A model generated the notes under the pieces. The model saw only the letters and a program-made list of their open reading frames with translations, was not told the origin of the DNA and did not search any database. This document shows, piece after piece, positions 1 to 10,121 of a stretch of 64,000 nt of DNA; positions within the stretch are counted from its first letter, which is position 1; each line of letters starts with the position of its first letter. Source of the stretch: an uncultured Ignavibacteriota bacterium (lineage in GTDB: Bacteria > Bacteroidota > Ignavibacteria > Palsa-1295); assembly GCA_903900335.1 (NCBI GenBank), contig CAIUMP010000004.1, positions 62,001-126,000 of the forward strand, written 5' to 3'. Made by a program: the position numbers and the translations under genes.

Positions 1-1
1 C

Positions 2-1786
2 GATGCGGCGCTCAAGGAGTCCTTCGCCAAGGATGTAACACTTCTCAAGAAGATCGGCATCAATGTCGTCATTGTACATGGCGGTGGCAATGCGGTCAGC
101 GAGCTTTCCACACGACTTGGCATCGAACCGCGTTTCGTCGGCGGGCAACGGTACACAGATCCGGAGACGCTTAAGATGGTGGTTATGACGCTCACCGGGA
201 CTGTGAACAAGGATGTGGTCGGTCTCATCAATCATGCCGGCGGAAACGCGCTGGGCCTTTCAGGCATTGACAACAATCTTATCACGGCGAAGAAGCACGC
301 GCCTAAAGGTATTGATCTAGGGCTCGTCGGCGAAGTGGAGTCCGTGAACGCAGAATTCCTCAACTCGCTTATCTCCACTGGTATCATCCCGGTGATCGCT
401 CCGCTTGGTGTTTCGGCCGACGGAGAGGTCTATAACATCAACGCTGATATAGCCGCCAGCGGCATTGCCCAGGCGCTCTGTGCAGAAAAGCTGTTCTTCT
501 TGAGCGACACCGAAGGTGTTTTGGTCGAGGGTGAGCTTGTCCCGACGCTGACGAATGCCCGCGCGCAACAGTACATTAAGCAAGGCATCATCTCCGGCGG
601 GATGATACCCAAGGTGAACGCGGCATTTGAAGCACTCGCCAATGGAGTACATAAGGTTCACTTGATCAACGGGGCTGCCAAGCACTCCTTGTTGCTTGAG
701 ATCTTCACGCATGAAGGCGTCGGCACACAGATCATCCGTGAGGAGCGCGTCTTCGCAAGTCGCAGCACTGGCGAGCATGTGGCGAAAGGCCTCACACCCA
801 AGCAAGACCTGCTCGATTTCTCCAACATGACAAAGCAGGATGTCGAAGATTTGCTGCACCTCACGGATGTGCTGAAGAAGTCCGATGCAAAGCCACTCGC
901 TGGTAAACACGTGACTCTGCTCTTCCAGAAGCCATCTCTGCGGACACGAGTCTCCTTTGAGGTTGGTGTTTCGCAGCTTGGAGGAACCTCGCTCTACCTT
1001 TCCAACGAAGGTATTGGCCTCGGAGAACGGGAGTCGGTTAAAGATGTTGCGCGCGTGTTGTCGTCCTATTCGGATTGCATTGTAGCACGACTATTCGATC
1101 ACAACGTGTTGCTCGGGCTCGCGGAGTATTCGACTGTTCCTGTGGTCAATGCGCTCACGGATCTTTCTCATCCGTGCCAGATACTCGCGGACATGTACAC
1201 CGTGCGCCAGTTTGGGAAACTGCGTCCAGGTCTGAAGGTCGCCTTTATCGGTGATGGGAATAACGTTGCGAATTCATGGATCGAGATGGCGGCGATCTAT
1301 CCAATGCATCTTTCCATCGCCGCGCCGGCAGGGTATCATCCCGATCCGCGCTTGATGGAAAGCGCCAACCGCAGCGGCATCAGTACGATCGAGATCGTCA
1401 GCGACCCGCGCATCGCCGCCGACAGCGCCGACGTGATCTACACCGATGTCTGGACCAGCATGGGACAGGAGGAGGAAAAGCAGGAGCGACTCGCGGCATT
1501 TAAGGACTATCAAGTGAACAAGCCGCTCATCCAGCTCGCGCATCCGAATGCACTCATTATGCACTGCCTTCCAGCGCATCGTGGTGAAGAGATAACAGAT
1601 GAAGCAATGGAATCGAAGAACTCAGTGGTGTTCGTACAAGCGGAGAACCGCCTTCATGTCCAGAAGGCCTTGTTGGCAACGCTTCTTTCGGACACTTCCA
1701 CGCTGGCCGCACTTGGTGTAGATGAGTCGAACGATCCGTCGATGGAGAATTATGAACAAACAGAAACGTCAGTTTACCATTCGTGA
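2..1786 (+). CDS. argB-argF: Fused acetylglutamate kinase-ornithine carbamoyltransferase (5' end cut by window)
   Basis: The reading frame is open from base 2, so the N-terminus (roughly 25 residues, judged against ArgB) lies outside the window. The first part, to about base 737, is N-acetylglutamate kinase: VHGGGNAVSEL, GGQRYTD, a central NINAD and the GGMIPKV motif that ends the family. After a linker of about 20 residues the frame continues into a full ornithine carbamoyltransferase: carbamoyl-phosphate motif SLRTR, HPCQILAD, DVWTSMGQE and HCLPAHRGEE. The HCLPAHRG and SMG motifs fit OTC rather than acetylornithine transcarbamylase. The two domains catalyse steps 2 and 6 of arginine synthesis, which are not consecutive. 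No stop or internal restart is evident at the junction. Its last 35 bases overlap argR, so translation is probably coupled. Domain identity is certain; the benefit of the fusion is unknown. Confidence 0.93.
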   Translation, partial: DAALKESFAKDVTLLKKIGINVVIVHGGGNAVSELSTRLGIEPRFVGGQRYTDPETLKMVVMTLTGTVNKDVVGLINHAGGNALGLSGIDNNLITAKKHAPKGIDLGLVGEVESVNAEFLNSLISTGIIPVIAPLGVSADGEVYNINADIAASGIAQALCAEKLFFLSDTEGVLVEGELVPTLTNARAQQYIKQGIISGGMIPKVNAAFEALANGVHKVHLINGAAKHSLLLEIFTHEGVGTQIIREERVFASRSTGEHVAKGLTPKQDLLDFSNMTKQDVEDLLHLTDVLKKSDAKPLAGKHVTLLFQKPSLRTRVSFEVGVSQLGGTSLYLSNEGIGLGERESVKDVARVLSSYSDCIVARLFDHNVLLGLAEYSTVPVVNALTDLSHPCQILADMYTVRQFGKLRPGLKVAFIGDGNNVANSWIEMAAIYPMHLSIAAPAGYHPDPRLMESANRSGISTIEIVSDPRIAADSADVIYTDVWTSMGQEEEKQERLAAFKDYQVNKPLIQLAHPNALIMHCLPAHRGEEITDEAMESKNSVVFVQAENRLHVQKALLATLLSDTSTLAALGVDESNDPSMENYEQTETSVYHS

Positions 1787-2195
1787 ACTACTCGCGCAAA
1801 AGCGCGTCAGTTCTCAGGAAGATCTGGTCAAGGCGCTCAAGCATGCGGGTATTGAGATTACCCAGGCTACGCTTTCGCGGGATCTGAACGAAATGGGAAT
1901 CGCCCGTATCAGCACACCAGAGGGGCACCGCTATGTCAGCTCTGAAGCAGACGATCTGCGCGTGCACGCACTGGTGAGCTATGAGATCACATCCATTCAG
2001 CACAACGAGTCGCTGATCGTAGTCAAAACATTGGCCGGGCGAGCGCAGGGCGTCGCTCAGTCAATCGACTCGATGAATTCACCCCACATTCTCGGCACAC
2101 TCGCTGGCGACAACACGATATTTATCACGCCGAAATCGCTGAAGGAAATTCCCCGGCTGATCAAAGAACTACGAGCATATATCACAACAGCATAA
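1752..2195 (+). CDS. argR: Arginine repressor ArgR
   Basis: This is the arginine-sensing regulator of arginine synthesis genes, 147 residues, the normal family size. The N-terminal winged helix-turn-helix carries [12 protein letters not shown] (family TQATVSRDL). The C-terminal hexamerisation and arginine-binding domain carries [17 protein letters not shown] and [12 protein letters not shown] chose ATG 1752, preceded by a GGAG at 1744; an in-frame ATG at 1722 would add ten residues with no counterpart in the family. The start lies inside the end of argBF. Its position in the middle of the operon suggests autoregulation, but an ARG box could not be checked because the operon promoter is outside the window. 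Confidence 0.95.
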   Translation: MNKQKRQFTIRELLAQKRVSSQEDLVKALKHAGIEITQATLSRDLNEMGIARISTPEGHRYVSSEADDLRVHALVSYEITSIQHNESLIVVKTLAGRAQGVAQSIDSMNSPHILGTLAGDNTIFITPKSLKEIPRLIKELRAYITTA

Positions 2196-2206
2196 CGAAG
2201 CAAGCA

Positions 2207-3460
2207 ATGAGTACAGTACGTGGCCTCGAGGGGCTTCAAGGAGCGCGCATCGCATTGGCATTTTCCGGCGGTCTCGATACCTCCGTCATGGCCTTCTGGC
2301 TCCAAAAGGAGTTCGGTGCGGAGATCGTGACCGTCTCTGGAGATCTGGGTCAGGAGAAGGAATTGAATGGCATTAACGAGAAGGCCCATTCGCTTGGCGC
2401 GAAGGCGGCGTACCATGTTGATCTGAAGCAGGAGTTTGCGGAGGAGTATGTTTTTCGTGCGCTCAAGGCAGGCGCGCTGTATGAGGGTGAGTATCCTCTA
2501 GCCACCGCACTTGGGCGTCCCTTACTAGCAAAGACGCTCGTCGAGATCGCTCGGAAAGAAGAATGTACTGTTGTCGCGCATGGGTGCACTGGCAAAGGCA
2601 ATGATCAGGTTCGCTTTGATGCTGGCGTCTGGGCGCTTGCACCGGATCTTCGGGTGATCGCGCCGGTGCGTCATTGGGAATTCAAATCGCGGGAGGATGA
2701 GATCGCCTACTGCGCGGAGAATGCGATCCCAGTTCAGGCGACGAAGAAGAACCCCTATTCTATTGACGAGAATCTCTGGGGAACGAGCATCGAGTGCGGT
2801 GTTTTGGAGGATCCAACCGTAGCACCTCCCGAGGATGCGTATCAGCGTACCGTCTCCCCCTTGATCGCCCCGAACACTCCGGAAGAGATCGCGATCACCT
2901 TTGAGCAGGGCGTTCCTGTCGCGTTGAATGGCAATGGGATGCCAGCCGTGGAGTTGATCGTCACGCTCAATCACCTTGCGGGTGCGCATGGCATTGGCAG
3001 GCTGGATATGATCGAGAACCGACTTGTCGGCATCAAGTCGCGCGAGATTTACGAGGCACCTGGCGCAACACTTCTGCACTATGCGCATCGTGAACTCGAA
3101 CGCCTTACCCTCGACAAATGGAGCGCGCATCACAAAGCAAAGATCGCGCAGGACTACGCAGAGCTGATTTACAACGGCCTCTGGTTTTCGCCGCTCCGTC
3201 AGGCGTTCGATGCCTTCATTGACAGTACACAACAGACCGTGAGTGGAACAGTGGTCGTACAAATGTACAAGGGGAATCTGACCATCCTTTCGCGCACGTC
3301 ACCATTTTCGCTCTATGACAAGGCGCTTGCCTCCTACACATCGGAAGATACATTCGATCACGCCGCCGGGGAAGGCTTCTCGAAGATATTCTCTCTGCCA
3401 CTTCGCACCATCGCGCGAGTCCGCCAGAGTGCCGAACAAGTACTTTCTGAACAGGCATAG
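2207..3460 (+). CDS. argG: Argininosuccinate synthase
   Basis: It joins citrulline and aspartate with ATP to give argininosuccinate, the penultimate arginine step in the cytoplasm. The N-terminal PP-loop ATP-pyrophosphatase motif [10 protein letters not shown] is at about residue 17, followed by [10 protein letters not shown]. The [12 protein letters not shown] motif and [11 protein letters not shown], typical of ArgG, follow. At 417 residues it is normal length. It starts 11 bases after argR ends and its TAG stop shares one base with the GTG start of argH (TAGTG), so the two are translationally coupled. No irregularity seen. Confidence 0.97.
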   Translation: MSTVRGLEGLQGARIALAFSGGLDTSVMAFWLQKEFGAEIVTVSGDLGQEKELNGINEKAHSLGAKAAYHVDLKQEFAEEYVFRALKAGALYEGEYPLATALGRPLLAKTLVEIARKEECTVVAHGCTGKGNDQVRFDAGVWALAPDLRVIAPVRHWEFKSREDEIAYCAENAIPVQATKKNPYSIDENLWGTSIECGVLEDPTVAPPEDAYQRTVSPLIAPNTPEEIAITFEQGVPVALNGNGMPAVELIVTLNHLAGAHGIGRLDMIENRLVGIKSREIYEAPGATLLHYAHRELERLTLDKWSAHHKAKIAQDYAELIYNGLWFSPLRQAFDAFIDSTQQTVSGTVVVQMYKGNLTILSRTSPFSLYDKALASYTSEDTFDHAAGEGFSKIFSLPLRTIARVRQSAEQVLSEQA

Positions 3461-4845
3461 TGGCTGAAGCAACCAATGCTCTCTGGGCCGGGCGCTTCTC
3501 GGAAGCGATCGCCGATTTAGCCCATCGCTTCTCATCCAGCATTGCACTCGATGGCAAGCTATGGCGAGAAGACATCCGCGGCTCCATTGCACACGCACGG
3601 ATGCTCGGCCGTACCGGCATAATTGACGTACATGAATCGGACCAGATCATTGCTGGACTTGAAGTGATTGCAAAAGAGATCGAGTCCGGCGTGTTCCAAT
3701 TTGATGCGTCGATGGAGGATGTGCATCTTGCTATCGAGCAACGACTGACAGAGCAGATCGGAAGTGTTGGTGGAAAAGTGCATACGGGCCGCAGCCGCAA
3801 CGATCAGATTGCGCTTGATGAACGGCTTTATCTCAAGCGCGTTCTCCCGAACCTGAATGCGGGGCTTTCGGCGCTCATTCAACAGCTTCTGCAGATTGCC
3901 GAGCAGCACATCGACTCCCTGATGCCCGGATACACTCACCTTCAGAGAGCACAACCAGTCTTGCTCAGTCATCATCTCCTTGCATACGTCGAGATGTTCG
4001 GTCGAGATATAGAGCGACTTAGCGACTGCATCCGCCGCATTGACCGCTCGCCACTGGGTGCCGCCGCATTCGCAGGAACGTCTTATCCTCTTGATCGTGA
4101 GAGGACGGCCACAGAACTCGGATTCTCTTCGGTTCTGCGCAACTCCATCGACGCTGTTAGTGACCGCGACTATTTGATCGAAACCGTCTCCGTGTGCAGC
4201 ATTATCATGATGCACTTGAGCAGGATGGCAGATGAGTTGGTTATCTGGTCCACAAAGGAATTCGGCTACGCGACGATGTCGGACAGCGTGACCACTGGCT
4301 CCAGCATCATGCCCCAAAAGAAGAACCCCGACATGGCGGAGCTTACTCGCGGCAAAGTTGGGCGAGTTTATGGTGCGCTTGTGAATCTGCTGACGACCAT
4401 GAAGGCACTGCCGCTCGCATACAACCGGGATATGCAGGAGGACAAGCAGCCGATGTTCGACGCTGTCGAAACAACAGGGGACTCCTTGGAGATGATGGCC
4501 TTCCTGCTCCGCGAGACCACCTTTCACTCCGAGAAAATGTCCGCTGAAGTTCAAAACGATCTGCTCACCGCAACGGAGATCGCGGACTATCTAACTCGAA
4601 AGGGGATCCCATTCCGGGAGGCACACGGTATTACGGGAAATATTGTGGCTTACGCAATCGAGAATCACATGGCACTGCCGACAATTCCACTCGGAGTCTT
4701 ACAGGGATTCTCCACTCACATTGAGTCCGATCTCTTCGAATACCTCGATCCTCGAAGGAGTGTTGACGAGAAGAGATCTGCCGGAAGCACAAATCCCGTC
4801 ATGGTGCGAGCGGAGATCGTGCGATGGAAGCAGCAATTGAGCTAG
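3460..4845 (+). CDS. argH: Argininosuccinate lyase
   Basis: It cleaves argininosuccinate to arginine and fumarate, the last step of the pathway. The fumarase/aspartase-superfamily signature GSSIMPQKKNPD is present at about residue 282, with the N-terminal WAGRFSE and the central HTGRSRNDQ motif. At 461 residues it is full length. The start is GTG 3460, overlapping the argG stop by one base. It is the last gene of the operon; a lipoprotein gene converges on it 15 bases downstream with no strong hairpin between them. Confidence 0.97.
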   Translation: MAEATNALWAGRFSEAIADLAHRFSSSIALDGKLWREDIRGSIAHARMLGRTGIIDVHESDQIIAGLEVIAKEIESGVFQFDASMEDVHLAIEQRLTEQIGSVGGKVHTGRSRNDQIALDERLYLKRVLPNLNAGLSALIQQLLQIAEQHIDSLMPGYTHLQRAQPVLLSHHLLAYVEMFGRDIERLSDCIRRIDRSPLGAAAFAGTSYPLDRERTATELGFSSVLRNSIDAVSDRDYLIETVSVCSIIMMHLSRMADELVIWSTKEFGYATMSDSVTTGSSIMPQKKNPDMAELTRGKVGRVYGALVNLLTTMKALPLAYNRDMQEDKQPMFDAVETTGDSLEMMAFLLRETTFHSEKMSAEVQNDLLTATEIADYLTRKGIPFREAHGITGNIVAYAIENHMALPTIPLGVLQGFSTHIESDLFEYLDPRRSVDEKRSAGSTNPVMVRAEIVRWKQQLS

Positions 4846-4860
4846 AGCGGAGAGACGGAA

Positions 4861-5217
4861 TCAGTAACGTAGGTAATTACTGACCATCGAGTCCTTGACT
4901 GCGCGGAAGGCAACCGAAATCACACTGTCCGGCCACGGGTAGCTAAACAAGAACTCTCCAATAGAATCTGAAAGTACTTTCACAGTATCCACATGTCCGC
5001 TGGGTGCATTTGTTAAGGTAAGCTTTGCCCCCTTTACGGCATTGAATGTGCTTGTATTCGTGACCTGCAACTGAAAGAACGCCGTTCCAGCCGGTTTGCT
5101 CATCGGACTTATTTGAGCGAGCGTGAGAGGATAAGGATTGACATTGTCCGAGGTCGAGCTGGAACAGCCATTGGCCGCGACTGAAAATATTGCGAGAAGT
5201 ATCAATAGGCGTTTCAT
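4861..5217 (-). CDS. Small predicted lipoprotein, function unknown
   Basis: The product is 118 residues if translation begins at the ATG at 5217; an upstream in-frame start at 5235 would add six residues before the signal peptide. The N-terminus MKRLLILLAIFSVAANGCSS is a lipoprotein signal with a permissive lipobox (NGC). The mature part is rich in Ser, Thr and Val and probably a single beta-sandwich (FFQLQVTNTSTF, AKLTLTNAPSG), the type often seen in cell-surface proteins of Bacteroidota. I do not recognise a family. It lies convergent to argH and divergent from the helicase gene. Confidence 0.7.
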   Translation of the reverse strand: MKRLLILLAIFSVAANGCSSSTSDNVNPYPLTLAQISPMSKPAGTAFFQLQVTNTSTFNAVKGAKLTLTNAPSGHVDTVKVLSDSIGEFLFSYPWPDSVISVAFRAVKDSMVSNYLRY

Positions 5218-5316
5218 GTCAGGAAGAACCCTCAAGTCGTAAGAAGGATTCTTTCACGAAATCACACAGGTTCGGCGTGCTGGAAGCGTTTCACGACGCG
5301 TGAGGGTTGTACAAGT

Positions 5317-7374
5317 ATGTCCGACCAAAGCCCTGTTGTTGCTCCGAAACGGTTCGTTCTCAAACGCTCGTCCGAGGTTGCGCGCGTTGACGAATCGAAA
5401 TTCAAGGTTCGCTATGAGCAGGAGTTGAACGCTGGGCAGTTCGAAGCCGTGAAGCACAAAGATGGCCCCGCGCTTGTCATTGCTGGGGCAGGGACTGGAA
5501 AGACGCGGACACTCATCTACCGGGTCGCTCGACTCGTTGAGCAGGGTGTTGATCCAAAGTCGATCCTTTTGCTAACATTTACACGCCGAGCCTCGCAGGA
5601 AATGCTTCGGCGTGCATCCGCCTTGCTCCATGATCGTGCAGCCGAAAATGTCTCCGGCGGGACGTTTCACTCCTTCGCCAACATCACTCTCCGACACTAC
5701 GCAAATCTGATCGGCTTCACGAACGACTTCTCCATCCTTGATGGAGGCGATTCGCAGGACGCGATCAACTTGCTTCGCACGCGAATGGGACTCGCAACAG
5801 CCAAGCGCCGATTCCCGAAAAAGACCACTCTGGGCACCATGTTCTCGCTTGCGGTCAATAAGCTGATCTCGCTGGAGCAAGTTGTGGAAGAGAACTACCC
5901 GCACTTCATGGATGATCTCGGCGAGATCATCCGGCTTGCGGAGGGGTATCATGCCTATAAGCGGAAGTCCAATGCAATGGACTACGATGATCTGCTCACG
6001 AATCTCGTCCTATTGCTTGAGACGCAAGCGCCGGTTCGTCAGGCGCTTGCGAGGAAGTATCGGTACATCATGGTGGATGAGTATCAGGATGTCAATCGCT
6101 TGCAGGCGCGGATTGTGTCGTTGTTGTCGGGCGATGATCCAAGTCGGGCTAACGTGATGGTGGTAGGTGATGATGCCCAGTCCATTTATCGGTTTCGGGG
6201 AGCAGAGGTTGAGAACATCTTCGACTTTCCGACGCAGTATCCCGGTGCCGCTATCATTCCGCTCGAAGAGAATTACCGCTCGACGATGCCGATCCTCACG
6301 CTGACGAATCACATCATCTCAATGGCCTCGCGGCGGTACGAGAAAATGCTCTACTCGCGCCATGCCAATGGCGAGATGCCGCAGATCGTCTGCGCAGAAA
6401 ATGAGGCTCAGCAATCGCTCTATGTCGTCGAGAAGATTCTGGAATATCGCGAGATGGGTGTGAGCCTTAATGACATCGCCGTGCTCTTTCGCTCTGGATA
6501 TATGTCGTTCGATCTCGAACTGGAATTGCAGCGCGCGAATATTCCATTTCAGAAATTCGGCGGGATGAAGTTCATCGAAACTTCGCATGTGAAGGATTTG
6601 ACCGCGATGCTGCGCGTCCTTCAAAATCCGCAGGATGCTGTTAGCTGGTATCGCATTCTGCTGTTGCACGACGGCGTTGGCCCGAAGACGGCGGAGAAAA
6701 TTGTTCAGGACATATCGGATGGCAAGGTATCGGTAAAGCAATTCAGCGAAGGGGTTGTAGAGGGCACAGTTCCTGCACCGTTCGAATTCGGGAAGATGCC
6801 GAAGAACATTGTTGATCTATTCGCCACGCTCCGATTCGTCGCGAGCGACCGAATGACTCCGCCGGAAAAGATGGAGCATCTTGTCGAATACTACAAGCCC
6901 ATCCTTCGCCGAAAGTACGATGACCACCAAAAGCGGGAAAAGGACATCGAAACGTTTCAGCTTATCACGGAGCGTTATCGTTCGCTCACGTCATTACTGA
7001 GCGATCTCTCTCTCGACCCGCCGACTGAGTCAATGACGGAGATGCAGGAGAGTTCGCGTGATGATGAGATACTAACGCTGAGCACGATCCACTCCGCGAA
7101 GGGACTTGAATGGAATTCCGTCATCATTACGAATTGCCTCGATGGGCGCTTCCCATCGATTCACGCGGCGCGTGACCCTGAGGACTTGGAAGAGGAACGG
7201 AGACTGATGTACGTTGCTGCAACTCGTGCGAAAGAGCACCTGATTATTACTTATCCGACGAACTTGTATGACCGTGAATCCGGCATCGTGCTCTCAAAGC
7301 CGAGTCGATTTATTGATGGGCTTGTGGATAAGGAGCTTGCGGAGGGTTGGGTGATTGCGGAAGAAAATGTCTGA
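5317..7374 (+). CDS. UvrD/Rep/PcrA-type superfamily 1 DNA helicase
   Basis: This is a 3'-5' SF1A DNA helicase of repair and replication restart. Motifs in order: Walker A GAGTGKTRTL (about residue 57), LTFTRRASQEM (Ia), VDEYQDVN (II, Walker B), GDDAQSIYRFRGA (III), ENYRSTMPIL (IV), LSTIHSAKGLEW (V) and YVAATRAKEHL (VI). At 685 residues it is about the size of Rep or PcrA and has no RecB nuclease tail. There is a 40-residue N-terminal extension before the usual LNAGQFEAV Q-motif region. UvrD, PcrA and Rep cannot be separated from the sequence alone, so no symbol is given. The downstream gap of 42 bases contains a short GGG-rich imperfect repeat. Confidence 0.92.
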   Translation: MSDQSPVVAPKRFVLKRSSEVARVDESKFKVRYEQELNAGQFEAVKHKDGPALVIAGAGTGKTRTLIYRVARLVEQGVDPKSILLLTFTRRASQEMLRRASALLHDRAAENVSGGTFHSFANITLRHYANLIGFTNDFSILDGGDSQDAINLLRTRMGLATAKRRFPKKTTLGTMFSLAVNKLISLEQVVEENYPHFMDDLGEIIRLAEGYHAYKRKSNAMDYDDLLTNLVLLLETQAPVRQALARKYRYIMVDEYQDVNRLQARIVSLLSGDDPSRANVMVVGDDAQSIYRFRGAEVENIFDFPTQYPGAAIIPLEENYRSTMPILTLTNHIISMASRRYEKMLYSRHANGEMPQIVCAENEAQQSLYVVEKILEYREMGVSLNDIAVLFRSGYMSFDLELELQRANIPFQKFGGMKFIETSHVKDLTAMLRVLQNPQDAVSWYRILLLHDGVGPKTAEKIVQDISDGKVSVKQFSEGVVEGTVPAPFEFGKMPKNIVDLFATLRFVASDRMTPPEKMEHLVEYYKPILRRKYDDHQKREKDIETFQLITERYRSLTSLLSDLSLDPPTESMTEMQESSRDDEILTLSTIHSAKGLEWNSVIITNCLDGRFPSIHAARDPEDLEEERRLMYVAATRAKEHLIITYPTNLYDRESGIVLSKPSRFIDGLVDKELAEGWVIAEENV

Positions 7375-7416
7375 ACTGGGATTTATGGGATTGTTTGGAT
7401 TGATGGGAGCTGAGAC

Positions 7417-8319
7417 ATGGGGAATGTGATCTTTGCCGTCCTTCGATATGCCCTCGTTGCTCTCACCGGTCATGGATATGATCGCAGTGTGCGGGTCAAC
7501 ACGCTTCATCATAAGCTCTCCTATCGACTCCACAAGCTCCTGCCCAAGTTCGGTATCGTTGGTTTGCAGCGCATTGACATCCCTGGTCTGAAAGGCAAGC
7601 ACATGTATGTTCGGGCAGAGGATGGTGGTGTCGCGCATCAGCTCATCATGTATTGTCAGTACGAGCCATACGAGTCGTCACTCATCCGCGAAGTGTTGAA
7701 GCCGGGGATGACGGTTTATGACATCGGCGCAAATCTGGGATACTACGTTCTTCTCGCATCAGAGTGTGTCGGATCAACCGGTAAGGTGTTCGCCTTCGAG
7801 CCAGCGCCGGAGAATCTTGAACTCCTGCGTCGAACGGTGTCGGAGAATACCACCACGAACGTCACCATTCATGCGTGTGCGGTTGGTGCAAACGATGGTG
7901 AGGCAAGCCTCGCAATTAGCCCTACAAACTCAGGCGATCATCAATTGCGCGAGGCAGCAGACAGGGCGAAAGTGGCAGTACCCGTTCGATCGACCGACTC
8001 ATTGATTGCTGAGGGTCTTCCCACAGCAGATGTGGTTATCATGGATGTGCAAGGCTCGGAGCTTGATGCGATTCGAGGGATGAACAGTCTTCTAGGAACA
8101 GGATCGCCAAAGGTCATTTTCACCGAGTTCTGGCAGAAGGGATTGAATGATCGACATCCCAACGGTGCGAGGGAGTTTCTGGAAGTACTCACGTCGGTGG
8201 GATTTCAACTTGCTATCATCGACGAGAAACGCAAACGTGTCCGACCAACGACCCCGGATGCACTCCTTAACGAAACGCTCGGCAATGAAGAGCGGAATCT
8301 TCTCTGCACCCGCGCCTGA
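7417..8319 (+). CDS. FkbM-family SAM-dependent methyltransferase
   Basis: The product is a 300-residue predicted methyltransferase. The class I Rossmann motif appears as VYDIGANLGYYVLLAS (motif I, about residue 107), followed by KVFAFEPAPENLELLRRTV, which is diagnostic for FkbM-type enzymes, and VVIMDVQGSELDAIRGM. These enzymes O-methylate sugars, lipids or natural products; the substrate here cannot be predicted. About 85 residues precede the core. It follows the helicase gene on the same strand and converges with gatA, six bases from its stop. There is no biosynthetic neighbour to suggest a substrate. Confidence 0.85.
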   Translation: MGNVIFAVLRYALVALTGHGYDRSVRVNTLHHKLSYRLHKLLPKFGIVGLQRIDIPGLKGKHMYVRAEDGGVAHQLIMYCQYEPYESSLIREVLKPGMTVYDIGANLGYYVLLASECVGSTGKVFAFEPAPENLELLRRTVSENTTTNVTIHACAVGANDGEASLAISPTNSGDHQLREAADRAKVAVPVRSTDSLIAEGLPTADVVIMDVQGSELDAIRGMNSLLGTGSPKVIFTEFWQKGLNDRHPNGAREFLEVLTSVGFQLAIIDEKRKRVRPTTPDALLNETLGNEERNLLCTRA

Positions 8320-8325
8320 TCCCGC

Positions 8326-9660
8326 TTAGCGGTTATCAAGTGTCTCGTTCGACATAATCTCCTTCGCTAAAGCGAAGAGCGTTGATTCGTCGAACTGCTT
8401 AGTGATAAGCTGCGCCCCTACAGGCAGACCCTTCGAATCCAGGCCTACCGGAACGCTCATCGCCGGAACACCCGAAATGTTCGAGCCTACGGTAAAGATG
8501 TCGTTCAAGTACATTGCTAATGGGTCACTGGACTTCTCGCCAAACTTGAAGGCAGTCGCCGGGGTAGTCGGAGTCAGTAGCGCGTCGCAATGCTGGAAGG
8601 CGAGCTCAAAATCCTGGGTAGCAAGTCGGCGCACCTTCTGCGCGCGAGTGTAATAGGCATCGTAATATCCGGAGGACAGCACATAGGTCCCTAGCATGAT
8701 TCGGCGCTTCACTTCGCGACCAAATCCCTCCGAGCGCGACTTCCTGTATGTATCCTCCAGCGATGTCACACCTTGCGCTCTCCTGCCATAACGAATACCA
8801 TCGAATCTCGCGAGATTACTCGACGCTTCAGCGGTAGTGAGAATATAATACACCGCAATGCAGTACTTCGTGTGGGGGAGCGACACATCCACCAGTGTAC
8901 AACCGGCCTTCTGCAACTTCACCTTCGCCTCTTCGATATGCCGACGCACATCCGGCTCTATTCCCTCGCCAAAATACTCCTTCGGAATTCCGATGCGAAG
9001 TCCTTTCACATCTCGCGAAAGACCCTCCGAATATTTCTCGACCGGCACTCGCGCACTCGTCGAATCCATCTCATCAAAGCCGGACATCACTTCGAGCGCG
9101 CGGGCTGTGTCCTCCAGCGTTCGGGCAAAGGTGCCGACGGTATCGAACGACGACGCAAATGCAGTCAGACCATAGCGCGAAATGCGGCCATACGTCGGCT
9201 TCATTCCAACCACTCCGCAGAAGGCTGCTGGCTGACGAATCGAGCCGCCGGTATCCGTACCAAGCGCAACATTGCACGCACCGATCGCCGCTGCGACAGC
9301 GCTCCCGCCGCTCGATCCACCCGGCACACGGGTAGTGTCCCACGGATTCAGCACCGGACCATATGCCGAATTCTCGTTTGACGAGCCCATCGCGAATTCG
9401 TCCATATTCGTCTTGCCAACGATGCTGGCCCCGGCATCCATCAGCCGCTGCACACAGGTGGCGGTGTAGAGCGAATGAAACGGCTCCAGGAATTTCGAGC
9501 CGCACGTTAAACGCGCATCCTTGAGTGCAAGTACATCCTTCACGGCAACGGACATTCCCGAGAGCTGCCCATTGCTCGCGGGATAGCGTCCCTCATCGAA
9601 GATTTCGAGGAAGCAATTCAGTTCGGAGTTCCGGGAGCGGGCTGTTTCGAGTGAGGTCAT
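8326..9660 (-). CDS. gatA: Asp-tRNA(Asn)/Glu-tRNA(Gln) amidotransferase subunit A
   Basis: GatA is the glutaminase subunit of GatCAB, which converts Glu-tRNA(Gln) and Asp-tRNA(Asn) to the amidated forms. The amidase signature is complete: catalytic Lys in VAVKDVL, the GSSGGSAVAAA loop with the cis-Ser, and GTDTGGSIRQPAAFCG with the nucleophile Ser. GVVGMKPTYGRISRYGL and SFDTVG are characteristic of GatA rather than of general amidases. At 444 residues it is slightly shorter than most GatA (about 480) but keeps all blocks. A tRNA-Gln gene is at 48.7 kb in the same window. GatC and GatB are not present here. The symbol rests on strong motif agreement. Confidence 0.93.
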   Translation of the reverse strand: MTSLETARSRNSELNCFLEIFDEGRYPASNGQLSGMSVAVKDVLALKDARLTCGSKFLEPFHSLYTATCVQRLMDAGASIVGKTNMDEFAMGSSNENSAYGPVLNPWDTTRVPGGSSGGSAVAAAIGACNVALGTDTGGSIRQPAAFCGVVGMKPTYGRISRYGLTAFASSFDTVGTFARTLEDTARALEVMSGFDEMDSTSARVPVEKYSEGLSRDVKGLRIGIPKEYFGEGIEPDVRRHIEEAKVKLQKAGCTLVDVSLPHTKYCIAVYYILTTAEASSNLARFDGIRYGRRAQGVTSLEDTYRKSRSEGFGREVKRRIMLGTYVLSSGYYDAYYTRAQKVRRLATQDFELAFQHCDALLTPTTPATAFKFGEKSSDPLAMYLNDIFTVGSNISGVPAMSVPVGLDSKGLPVGAQLITKQFDESTLFALAKEIMSNETLDNR

Positions 9661-10121
9661 AGTGCTTGCAAAAATACGGCGACTTGAGATGCTTCGTCGC
9701 GGAAACCGTCATTGCTGCGATTCAATTCATCCCCTTCTTAACTGCTATTATACAATTCCCCGTAATCTGAGAAGCGAGTGTTCGTCAGTTCATACTCGAG
9801 GCTACAAAATCCTATCAAAATGGGCCAATGTACATCGGTAGGCACACTTGTTGCACGTCTAGGTGCATGTTGCAGGTTAATTCGAACGGTTAGGCACCTC
9901 CCCGCAAAAGAGTTCGAATTCGTAGACATAAGCGCATATCGTTAGAAATACATTGCGATAGTGGTCAAGACAGATTATTTCACCAATTATCGAAGTCTTG
10001 AAGGCCTCTGTGATGTGGGCGCGCTTAAGTTGATACTTCCGCATATTAGTAAGTCTCCGCAAAATACCTCCTTCCACTCCCAAAGGGTCAGTAATCGACC
10101 TAAGGATTCGTCAACAGACTC
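9661..10121. other. Intergenic region, nothing recognised
   Basis: This 461-base gap lies between the divergent gatA and the arylsulfotransferase-like gene. Short open frames on the minus strand (for example 9877-10083) have no signal peptide, no recognisable motif and overlap each other, so I did not call them. The region is more AT-rich than its neighbours and must hold the promoters of both flanking genes. I see no clear hairpin, tRNA or repeat. Confidence 0.5.

Noticed and set aside
795-1786. Acetylornithine or succinylornithine carbamoyltransferase, as in many Bacteroidota
   Set aside because: The HCLPAHRG and DVWTSMGQE motifs fit ordinary ornithine carbamoyltransferase.
9738-10083. Short minus-strand open frames in the gatA gap
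   Set aside because: They overlap each other, lack motifs or signal peptides and do not fit the coding style of the neighbours.
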